The position numbers and the translations under genes were made by a program. A stretch of 64,000 bases of DNA from JAGVSR01 sp964589785 (GTDB lineage: Bacteria > Pseudomonadota > Alphaproteobacteria > Rhizobiales > Hyphomicrobiaceae). Below, piece after piece: positions 1 through 7,768 of this stretch (its first letter is position 1; the number at the start of each line of letters is the position of its first letter). Below the pieces are notes generated by a model. It saw nothing but the letters and a program-made list of their open reading frames with translations. It was not told where the DNA came from and searched no databases. The DNA is taken from positions 1 through 64,000 of the forward strand of contig CAZPUQ010000011.1 in the NCBI GenBank assembly GCA_964589785.1, in the 5' to 3' direction.

Positions 1-2
1 GA

Positions 3-122
3 ACCGGCAATCTTCGAGCGGTCCAGCTCCTGCTGGGGCATTCGAAGATCGAGAGTACGGTGCGCTATCTTGGCATTGAGGTCGACGACGCGATCGAGAT
101 CGCCGAGAAGATCGACATCTGA
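3..122 (+). pseudogene. C-terminal piece of a tyrosine recombinase (phage-type integrase), cut by the window edge
   Basis: The frame open from position 3 encodes about 39 residues and ends in TGA. It contains the LLGHSKIESTVRYLG block, which carries the conserved Leu-Gly-His and, 9-10 residues later, the Tyr expected to be the nucleophile of tyrosine recombinases. The ending (IEVDDAIEIAEKIDI) is the form seen in element-borne integrases of Rhizobiales. Only the end of the gene lies in the window, so whether the whole gene is intact cannot be judged. It sits at the far side of the accessory region from tRNA-Gln. Confidence 0.75.
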
Positions 123-715
123 CGCATTGCCCCCGTAAGCAGACGTGGTCGGCGACTAAATTAGCGTCGCCGATCATGGGCGCGCTGAAGTCAGCTTTGG
201 GACGAAGCGCTCCCCCTTGCGGAGAACCGGTGCGACCCTCGGCGACTGGCTCGAGGTCGGCTAGTGTGTACGAGTGCCAGTTTGGCGCTCCGGCGTATAT
301 CGAGAGCCGACGTCCGCTTCCGGTTCGTCATTGGAAGTCGGCGGCTCGCCCGCTCAGCGGTGAAGAGCGGACGCGGCTGCGTTTCGTCTTCCATTCCTTC
401 GCGCGCTTCGGCGGCAATACTGCTTCCTCTGCACAACAGTCATCCGATGCTCCTGCATGCGCTTAGGTCCGCTGCTGGGACCACGCGGAAGCACTAATCC
501 ATACACGTCAACTGACGCTCCGAATCGGCAGGATGAACATGCGAGGCGACGCCTGCCATAGAGAACCATGGCAGTGCACTGCGCTTCGCAGAATTGCGGC
601 GATGCGGGCGAGTCTTTGACGCCAACGTGTGGGCGCTGAGCCGACTTCCGGGTGTAAACAGGATCGGGTACTGTCCTGGTTTGCCAATCTTCTCCCGACA
701 CGAGGATAGCGAGAC
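123..715. other. 593-bp gap without a convincing gene
   Basis: Several short overlapping ORFs occur on both strands, but none has a recognisable family, a good ribosome binding site or a signal peptide. The stretch lies between the integrase remnant and the glycerol kinase gene and presumably holds the latter's promoter. I see no clear -35/-10 pair. Confidence 0.5.
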
Positions 716-2214
716 ATGAGGAGCTACGTCCTCGCCATCGATCAGGGCACTACGTCCTCGCGAGCCATCGTATTTCGTGCCGACATGACGATCGTGGCCA
801 TCGCTCAGGAGGAGTTGCCGCAGCATTATCCGGCACCAGGTTGGGTCGAGCACGACGCGGAGGACATCTGGCGCACCGTACTCTCAACAGCTCGATCCGC
901 ACTCGCCGAGGCCGGGCTCACGGCGCGCGAGATTGCAGGCATAGGCATCACCAACCAGCGCGAGACAATCTTGATATGGGAGCGCGCGACTGGCCGACCA
1001 ATTCACCGCGCCATCGTCTGGCAGGATCGACGTACGGCCGACGTTTGCCAGAAATTGAAAGACGCTGGCCACGAGCCGCGCGTCTCCGCCGCTACCGGGC
1101 TCCTGGTCGATCCTTATTTCTCAGGCACCAAGATCGGTTGGCTCCTAGACCGCGTGCCTGGCGCGCGCGAGCAGGCCGAGCGGGGAGAACTGGCCTTTGG
1201 CACGATCGATAGCTTCCTGCTTTGGCGGTTTACCGGCGGTCGAGTGCATGCGAGCGACGCTACCAACGCCGCCCGAACGCTGTTGTTCAACATCCATCGC
1301 AACGAATGGGATGCGGAGCTTTGTGAGCTCCTAAATGTGCCCATGAGCCTTCTTCCAGAAGTACGCGACTGCGCCGCCGCCTTCGGACACACGGCGCCAG
1401 AGCACCTCGGTGGCGACATCCCGATTCTTGGCATGGCGGGTGATCAGCAGGCCGCGCTGATTGGCCAGGGCTGTTTCCAACCCGGTATGATGAAATCGAC
1501 CTACGGCACGGGAGGCTTCGCCGTCCTCAACACCGGGCACAAGGCTATTGCCTCAAGGAACCGGCTCCTGACAACCATCGGCTACCGGCTCGACGGTGTA
1601 ACGACGTACGCGCTTGAGGGTTCGATCTTCATAGCTGGCGCCGCTGTTCAGTGGCTACGCGATGAGTTGCACCTTTTGCAATCGGCGGCCGAGGCCGGGT
1701 CGATGGCCGCGCAGGCCGATCCCGAGCAGGACGTGATCCTCGTGCCAGCATTCGTCGGGTTGGGTGCTCCGTACTGGGACGCGGAAGCACGTGGCGCCAT
1801 ATTCGGGCTGACTCGCGGAACAGGGCCTAACGAGCTGGCGCGGGCGGCGCTCGAGGCCGTTTGCTTTCAGACTGCCGACCTTGTCGACGCCATGCACCGC
1901 GATTGGGAACCGACGGCGAAATGGTGATGCGTGTCGATGGCGGTATGGTCGCTTCAGATTGGACAATGCAGCGGCTGGCCGATTTGCTCGGTGCAGCAGT
2001 GGACCGGCCGACTGTGCTCGAGACAACAGCACTCGGCGCGGCCTATCTGGCGGGACTACAGGCTGGCCTCTATCCCGAGCCCGATCGGGTTGCACAAACC
2101 TGGGCGCTGGACCGCCGCTTCGCGCCAAGCATGGCGCTAGAAGAGCGACAGAGCCGGATCGCGATGTGGCGAGACGCGGTTTCTCGCACACTGAGCCGTG
2201 AACCTGCTTTGTAG
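716..2214 (+). pseudogene. glpK: Glycerol kinase, split by a one-base frameshift
   Basis: The product would phosphorylate glycerol to glycerol-3-phosphate with ATP in the cytoplasm (FGGY kinase family). The first frame gives 403 residues with the N-terminal ATPase signature DQGTTSSRAIVF and the GWVEHDAEDIW and NQRET blocks. It then runs into a stop at 1925-1927. The missing C-terminal part (MRVDGGMVASDWTM, then ETTALGAAYLAGL) continues in another frame to 2214. The break falls at the GGG run at 1905-1907: one more G would restore Asp-Trp-Gly-Thr-Asp-Gly and a normal product of about 499 residues. GAGG at 702-705 precedes the ATG. No glpF or glpD is adjacent. The cause is either a real loss of function or a homopolymer sequencing error. 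Confidence 0.88.
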
Positions 2215-2248
2215 CCTTGTTCCTGCTATGAATGCCAGTATCTTCACC

Positions 2249-2272
2249 GGGGTCATCGACCCCAGTGTTTTT
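2249..2272 (+). terminator. Rho-independent terminator after glpK
   Basis: A perfect 6-bp stem (GGGGTC at 2249-2254 and GACCCC at 2258-2263) with a 3-nt loop is followed by AGTG and five Ts. It lies 35 bp past the glycerol kinase stop and points the same way. Confidence 0.7.
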
Positions 2273-2299
2273 AAGGTAGTCAGTTGCTCCAATCAGTGA

Positions 2300-2640
2300 C
2301 TAACGACTCATCCCCGCGTTGGCTAGCCGCCGGCCGGTTCTGTGGGCGGCAACCAGCGTGCCGGAGCCGGCAAAGGCGTCGAGAATGATCCCCTTGCGCT
2401 TTGGGCAGTCGAGGATGGCGTCGGCGACCACCGCGACCGGCTTCACCGTCGGGTGCATCGCCAGATCGTCATCTCGGGTCGAGCTGAAGGTGTTCGCCCC
2501 GGCATAGTCCACACGTTGGTTCGGTAGCGGCCATGTTTGCCGAGTTCGACATTGTTGACGTGGGCTGCCGTCCCAGACTTGAAGACAAAGATCAGTTCGT
2601 GCTGCGACCGATAGAGGGACCCCATGCCGCCGTTGGTCCA
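2300..2640 (-). pseudogene. Remnant of an N4/N6 DNA methyltransferase
   Basis: On the minus strand, two frames together give the C-terminal part of a DNA_methylase (PF01555-type) enzyme. The upstream frame reads WTNGGMGSLYRSQHELIFVF up to NVWT. The downstream frame reads DYAGANTF, then LAMHPTVKPVAVVADAI, then LDAFAGSGTLVAAHRTGR, which contains the AdoMet-binding FxGxG motif. The frames meet at the GG at 2509-2510; one extra G would restore Val-Trp-Asp-Tyr-Ala-Gly. The N-terminal part is gone: at 2640 the sequence changes into a scrap of a serine recombinase gene. The C-terminus also ends early. This is a dead gene fragment. Confidence 0.8.
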
Positions 2641-2678
2641 CCTCGCCCGCCGGAAGCCGGAACGCGCTGCCGCTCTTG
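2640..2678 (-). repeat. 39-bp fragment identical to part of the serine recombinase gene at 14350-14388
   Basis: Read on the minus strand, these 39 bases match positions 14350-14388 base for base (the part encoding SGSAFRLPAGEV). The match ends exactly where the methyltransferase fragment begins (2640) and seven bases before the stop codon of the secreted-protein gene (2685). It looks like a junction left by recombination with a relative of the recombinase gene. Confidence 0.85.
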
Positions 2679-2684
2679 CCCTCC

Positions 2685-3167
2685 TCAGGGCAGTTCCCAT
2701 TTGCTGCTGTAACGGCCTCCGAAGAGCGTATCCGTCAATTGATCGTATTGATACGTGCCGCCGCCGGCGATGCCCTTGAACCTGCCCGTGCCGCCGATTG
2801 CCTTGTAGGGGTTTTCCTTGAGGTGCGAGCCCTCTTCCCAAGTCACGGTTATGGTGTCGCCCGCCTTGACAGTGGCGGTGCAGGTCCCGCTGGCTTTCCA
2901 GCTCCCCTCGGGCATGTACTCATACTGTCCCGCACACTCTTCCGTCGCCTTCGGAGCCGCGGAATCGTCCGGGACCTTGACGCAGCGGCCGGCATAGTCG
3001 ACCAGCTTGTGTCCCTTTTCAGGTTCCTTCTCATCCCACTTGTCGTTCACGCAGACGATAACTCCGGCTTCCGCGATCGTCTCACCGGCGTTGGCTACGC
3101 TGCAACCGAGCGCGAGAATGCTCGCGGGGACGGCGGCGAGCAGCCGCCGCCCTAGATTGTTGATCAT
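2685..3167 (-). CDS. Small secreted protein of unknown function
   Basis: The chosen start (ATG at 3165-3167) gives 160 residues with a typical Sec signal peptide (INNLGRRLLAAVPASILALG, probable cleavage after AlaAsnAla near residue 27). A longer in-frame start at 3272 would bury this signal behind 35 unlikely residues. The mature part has four Cys (apart from the one in the signal) and a C-terminal GGTGRFKGIAGGGTY block that recalls the Gly-rich repeats of beta-barrel lipocalin or allene-oxide-cyclase-like folds. I do not recognise a named family. The gene stands alone on the minus strand, diverging from the TPR gene at 3383. Confidence 0.6.
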   Translation of the reverse strand: MINNLGRRLLAAVPASILALGCSVANAGETIAEAGVIVCVNDKWDEKEPEKGHKLVDYAGRCVKVPDDSAAPKATEECAGQYEYMPEGSWKASGTCTATVKAGDTITVTWEEGSHLKENPYKAIGGTGRFKGIAGGGTYQYDQLTDTLFGGRYSSKWELP

Positions 3168-3382
3168 GTCACTGCCTCGCTGTTGGGTCGATTTCCTGCT
3201 TGGGGCGTGGGACCACTCGCTCCAGGTCGGACATTCGGTCCGTCGTGCCGGTAGGTCGCCCGCGGCCACCAAGCATTGCAGACCGTGACAGGACCGGCGC
3301 GCCGGTCCTAGTATGCAACGGTAGCAAACCTCATTGAGCAGGCAGACAACCTACTGTTTCCGCAGCTGTTTGGAGTTTAGCC

Positions 3383-5239
3383 GTGACGGCCGCATTGCCT
3401 GCTGATCGGAGCCAGCCCGACCCCGATGCCATTCGTGAGCAATTGGCGCGCATCCTGAGGAGCGGGCCGTTCCACCAGTCGCAGCGCCGGCAACGGTTCC
3501 TGCAATACTTGGTCAACGAGGCACTGGCCGGCCGCGGCGATCGGCTGAAGGGCTACGCGATCGCCGTGGAGGTTTTCGACCGCCCCTCGACGTTCGACCC
3601 TCTGGTCGATCCCGTCGTGCGCATCGAGGCGGCGCGGCTTAGGGACAAGCTTCGCGAGTATTACGACACTGAGGGGAGGGCGGATCCCGTTCGCATTGCG
3701 CTGCCCAAGGGCAGCTACACGCCGCACATCGAGATCCGGCAGGTGGCGGAAGAGGCGGCCCCCCGGCTGGACGCACCCGAGGCGGCGGCTCCCGTTCCCG
3801 CACCAGAGGGAGAGCGGAGGCTCGATGGTGAGTGCGAGCCTGTTGCGCGGCACTCCGCTCGAGCCACGCGTGGCTGGATGCGGCTCGGATTGCTGGCCGG
3901 CGCCGTGCTCTTGATCGCAGCGACAAGCTTCTGGGGAGGTCGGGGCTGGAACCTCCGCCCGCCTTTGCCTGACAAGCCGTCCATCGCAGTCTTGCCGTTC
4001 GACAACATCGGACACGATGCGAGATGGGAGCGGTTCGCGGACGGGATCACCGAGGACATCATTGCCGATCTGTCCCATTCCAAGGACCTCATCGTCATCG
4101 CCCGCAATTCCACCGAAGTCTACAAGGGCATGCCCGCAGACATCCGTCAGGTCGGACGCGACCTCAATGTGAAATACGTTCTAGAGGGCAGCATCCAGTC
4201 GATCGGCGAGCGGATCCGGGTGACGGCGCAGCTCGTCGAAGCAGCCTCCGGCAGCCACGTCTGGTCCGAGCGCTACGACCGGCACGCCGAGGACTTGTTC
4301 GCGGTACAGAACGAGGTCACACAACGGATTGCGGCGACGCTCATCGGCTATCAGGGAGCGGTCGCTGAGGCGGAACGCAGGCTCCTGAGGCGCAAGCCTC
4401 CCGCGAGCCTCACGGCCTACGACACCTACCTGTGGGGTATCGAGGCGAAGCACAGGGTGACGAAAGAAAGCCTGATCGAGGCGGAAACCCTGTTCCGCAG
4501 AGCGATCGAGATCGACCCGCAATTCGCACGAGCCTACTGTGGACTGGCGACCGTCCAATACTATTTGATCGATCTGGGCCTCGCACCCTCTGTCGGGGAC
4601 GCCGTGCGAAAGATGACGGAGGCGGCCGAAAACGCGGTCAAGCTCGATCCCAACGACGGTCTCACTCACCAGGTTCTCGGCATGGCCTACGCGTATCAAG
4701 GTAAGCCGGAACAATCTCTCGCCGAGCTGAACAGGGCTGAAGCTCTTGCACCCTCTGACGCCGACTTGCTCCTCGTCATCGCCTGGTCTCTACCAGCGTT
4801 TGGAGAGTCGGCCCGAGCGGTGAGCCTGGCGGAGCGCGCTCTGAAGCTCAATCCGCGTTATCCCGACTGGTACAATCAGGGTCTCAGTCTCATTTATTTC
4901 TTTGGCGAGCACTACGACAAGTCGGTCAGATACAGATTGCTCGTGAAGCAGCCCCTTGCGCTCGACTACGTTTTCTTGGCCATGGCCTATGCGTACCAGG
5001 GCCGCACGGACGATGCAGCGGCCGCCGCCGCCGATGTCGCGAGGCTCGATCCCACCTGGAACGCGGAACGCTATCTCAGCGAGGCGGGCGGATACGCGGA
5101 AAAGGAGGCCGAGCTGTTGATCGATGGCGCGCGCAAGGCGGGGCTATCGGATTGCGTTCGCCTCGACAAGCTGAAAGAGCTGCCCAATCTCATCCGCGTC
5201 AGGTCCTGCGACCGGCAACGCGCCAGGATTTCGGGTTAG
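3383..5239 (+). CDS. Membrane-anchored wHTH-like / TolB-N / TPR protein
   Basis: 618 residues, GTG start with GGAG at 3372-3375. Residues about 25-120 form the N-terminal domain (RRQRFLQYLVNEALAG, then VEVFDRPSTFDPLVDP, VRIEAARLRDKLREYY) found in proteins related to CadC-type regulators and TPR adenylate cyclases. A single transmembrane helix follows at about 165-185. Residues 198-330 are the FlgO/TolB-N-like domain (PSIAVLPFDNIG, VKYVLEGSIQ, VWSERYD). TPR repeats fill 350-600. No cyclase domain is present. The layout suggests an inner-membrane signalling protein with a cytoplasmic DNA-binding-like domain and a periplasmic sensor. Its target is unknown. Confidence 0.8.
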   Translation: MTAALPADRSQPDPDAIREQLARILRSGPFHQSQRRQRFLQYLVNEALAGRGDRLKGYAIAVEVFDRPSTFDPLVDPVVRIEAARLRDKLREYYDTEGRADPVRIALPKGSYTPHIEIRQVAEEAAPRLDAPEAAAPVPAPEGERRLDGECEPVARHSARATRGWMRLGLLAGAVLLIAATSFWGGRGWNLRPPLPDKPSIAVLPFDNIGHDARWERFADGITEDIIADLSHSKDLIVIARNSTEVYKGMPADIRQVGRDLNVKYVLEGSIQSIGERIRVTAQLVEAASGSHVWSERYDRHAEDLFAVQNEVTQRIAATLIGYQGAVAEAERRLLRRKPPASLTAYDTYLWGIEAKHRVTKESLIEAETLFRRAIEIDPQFARAYCGLATVQYYLIDLGLAPSVGDAVRKMTEAAENAVKLDPNDGLTHQVLGMAYAYQGKPEQSLAELNRAEALAPSDADLLLVIAWSLPAFGESARAVSLAERALKLNPRYPDWYNQGLSLIYFFGEHYDKSVRYRLLVKQPLALDYVFLAMAYAYQGRTDDAAAAAADVARLDPTWNAERYLSEAGGYAEKEAELLIDGARKAGLSDCVRLDKLKELPNLIRVRSCDRQRARISG

Positions 5240-5387
5240 CCCCATCCTTCGAGTCGGAATACTTCCCCGGTGATGGCTCAGTCGCCCGCTCACACGCGGG
5301 CGCGGATTGAATCCAAGGCCGAAAAAGCTGATCGGACAGGAAGTCTATCGCCTGAGCCAGGCACGCCAGCCGACATAGGATGTAATG

Positions 5388-5840
5388 TCAATGGAGTCGG
5401 CGAGGGCATGCGGCCAGAGCGTAGAAGCCCTCGAATGCGTCGACGGCGGAGAGTTTGTCGGCGCCGAGGATGATTTGCCCCACGACATCGTGCAAGGCGT
5501 CCGGGTTTTGGGTGGCGAAAGCGCGGATCTCAGACAGCCGCTCGGCAACCCACGGCCCCTGATAGAGGAGACCCGCGACCTTCCGGAACGGCGCCAGGTC
5601 GATGTCGACGATCTCGGCGCCGCTTGCAGCGATGCGGTCTACGCTGGCGCGGTAGAGGCGCTCGGCTTCGCCGTCGCCGAAAAACTGCAGCTCGCCGGGC
5701 GGAACGCCGACGCGCAACCCCACGGGCGGATGCTCGACGGCGAAGGGGTGAGGTGCCCTGCGCGCGTAGGGATCGCCGGCATCGTACGCGGCGGCGCTGG
5801 CCATGACGCACGCGGCGTCGGCCACCATCAAGACCTTGAT
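5388..5840 (-). pseudogene. Internal fragment of an allophanate hydrolase (AtzF-type amidase)
   Basis: About 150 residues on the minus strand match the middle of allophanate hydrolase: VADAACVMASAAAYDAGDP, then GVPPGELQFFGD, then IDLAPFRKVAGLLYQGPWVAERL and DALHDVVGQIILGA. The amidase catalytic Ser-cisSer-Lys part, expected upstream, is absent because the frame is stopped at 5859-5861. The C-terminal part is absent as well. No urea carboxylase gene is nearby. A non-functional remnant, abutting the damaged start of the DUF1254 gene. Confidence 0.75.
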
Positions 5841-5874
5841 GACGTGACGGTCGCGGCGTTAGGCGCGGTCTCTA

Positions 5875-7230
5875 TTGGAGAGACCGAGGAAGCTGCGGTC
5901 GTCATCTTCCTGTTACGCCGCCCATGTCGCCCGCGACGCCTATTTCTGGGCATGGCCGCTTTTGAACATCTACAACCGCCGTCTCGTCATGGGCGACGTC
6001 AAGGAGGCGGTCCGCGCCGGCCCGCTCGTCTTTGCGCCGCTCAACCGCAACGCCATGTTCACCGATTACGTCGACCCCGCCGAGCGCGCCGTCGCCTGCC
6101 CCAATCAGGACGTCGTCTACGGGCTCTCCTCGATCGCGCTCGACGTCTCGCCGGTGGTCGTCCAGGTGCCGGACTTCGGCGACCGCTTCTGGGTCTACCA
6201 GATCGTCGATTTGAGGTCCGACAGCTTCGTCCAGCTCGGCAAGATGTACGGGACGACCCCAGGGTTCTACCTCCTCGTCAGCCCGGATTGGCACGGCGAC
6301 GTCCCCAAAGGGATTACCAAGGTCTTCCGCGCCACCACCAACACCGGCTTCTCGGCCCCGCGCGTCTTCCAGGACGATACCCCGGAGGACAAGAAGGCGA
6401 TCCAGAGCGTGCTGCCTTTCGTGCTGTTCTATCCGCTCGCCGAGTTCGACGGCACGATAAAGAGCGTCGATTGGGCGAGCCTGCCGAAGGCGCCCGCTGC
6501 GGCTGGCGGAGCCGAGGAATCGAAATGGGTCTTCCCGGAGAAGCTCGTCGACCAGCTGCCGATCGTGCTCGCGGATGCCCCTCCGCTGCCGGGAGAAGAG
6601 GCCCGCTACGCACAAGTGCTTGCCGTGGTCGCCGCCGCGCAGAAGGATCCCAAGATCAAGGCGGCCATGACGGCGGCCGCACAGGAGGCCGACGAGCAGC
6701 TGGTGAAACCCCTGTTCCAGTTCCGCAACTACGGCCAGCAGCTTCCCTATAACTGGAGCACGATCTCGAACGAGGCTGCCTTCGGCACCGACTATTTCAC
6801 GCGCACGGCGGTTGCGAAGTCGAACATCTTCGTCAACTCACCCAATGAGACGAAGTATTTCTACCAGGACCTCGACGAAGCCGGCGGGCGCCTCAACAGC
6901 GACAACCGCTACACGGTGACCTTCGCCAAGAACCAGACGCCCCCGGTGAATGGCTTCTGGTCGCTCTCGATCTACAACGAGCACCACTTCTTCGTCGCCA
7001 ATCCGATCGACCGCTTTTCGGTCGGCACGAAGAACAGGACACTGAAGCCGAACGACGACGGCTCGCTCACGATCTTCGTCCAGTCCGAAGAGCCTTCCGA
7101 TCCGCTGCAGCGGGCCAACTGGCTGCCGGCACCGAAGGGCCAGTTCTCTCTCTACGTCCGCGCCTACTGGCCAAAGCCAGCCGTCATGAACGGCTCATGG
7201 ACGCCGCCGGCGGTAAAGAAAGTGGAGTGA
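5875..7230 (+). CDS. DUF1254/DUF1214 protein with a damaged N-terminus
   Basis: Up to 451 residues. The DUF1254 domain begins around residue 18 (ARDAYFWAWPLLNIYNRR) and the C-terminal DUF1214 domain lies near residues 330-440 (GFWSLSIYNEHHFF, then LKPNDDGSLTIFVQ). Members are normally exported with a signal peptide. Here the first residues (MERPRKLRSSSSCY) look like read-through of junk at the junction with the allophanate hydrolase fragment, and there is no signal peptide and no clear ribosome binding site. The gene is probably 5'-truncated. Its function is unknown, but DUF1254 genes are often found near sulfatase and HAD genes like those that follow here. Confidence 0.7.
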   Translation: MERPRKLRSSSSCYAAHVARDAYFWAWPLLNIYNRRLVMGDVKEAVRAGPLVFAPLNRNAMFTDYVDPAERAVACPNQDVVYGLSSIALDVSPVVVQVPDFGDRFWVYQIVDLRSDSFVQLGKMYGTTPGFYLLVSPDWHGDVPKGITKVFRATTNTGFSAPRVFQDDTPEDKKAIQSVLPFVLFYPLAEFDGTIKSVDWASLPKAPAAAGGAEESKWVFPEKLVDQLPIVLADAPPLPGEEARYAQVLAVVAAAQKDPKIKAAMTAAAQEADEQLVKPLFQFRNYGQQLPYNWSTISNEAAFGTDYFTRTAVAKSNIFVNSPNETKYFYQDLDEAGGRLNSDNRYTVTFAKNQTPPVNGFWSLSIYNEHHFFVANPIDRFSVGTKNRTLKPNDDGSLTIFVQSEEPSDPLQRANWLPAPKGQFSLYVRAYWPKPAVMNGSWTPPAVKKVE

Positions 7231-7768
7231 GGCCGGACGCGGAGACGGGGAGGACTGCTTCTGGCCCGTCGCCGACGTCGTGGCATCGGCGGGTTGGTCT
7301 CAACTACGGAAGTCGAGCGACGCCCCCAACAGAGGTCGGTGGCAATGCGAGCGAAGTTGGCACCGTGGCTTGGAGCAGTCGTCGACGACGCATCGCCCAA
7401 CAGCTCACCCGACCAAGCCAGGCGCTGGCAGCCGACCCTGTTGAGACGAACAGACATCTTTTGAGACGCTTTCACATTGATCCTGGATCGTGAACACATG
7501 AAGAATCGACATGGCGCTGTCAGCCCATTTATTGATGACTGTCGGCTCGACGGCGCGCCTGCCTAAGTAACGGTCGCCTTCAGGACCACGGCCGCCTTGT
7601 CACTTGTCGGCGCGGCCCAACCTGCCGGCCGAAAAGCATCGAAGCGGCAGGACTCCGAGAGGTAACGAGAGGTTGAGTCGCACCAAATCGGCCGAGGTCG
7701 CTGAGCCAAGCTGCGAGACGATCATCAGTACGGAAATAAATAACCGCATCGAATCTGAGGATAGCTCC
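7231..7768. other. 538-bp gap upstream of the sulfatase gene
   Basis: No gene is supported. The sulfatase frame stays open upstream to 7604, but that extension lacks a signal peptide and a ribosome binding site. The region presumably carries the sulfatase promoter; I could not pick one out. Confidence 0.45.

Noticed and set aside
5285..5302. Hairpin GCCCGC-TCACAC-GCGGGC after the TPR gene
   Set aside because: It has no T-run and the stem is short; not enough to call a terminator.
7604..7768. A longer N-terminus for the sulfatase
   Set aside because: It lacks a ribosome site, and the twin-arginine signal would be buried.
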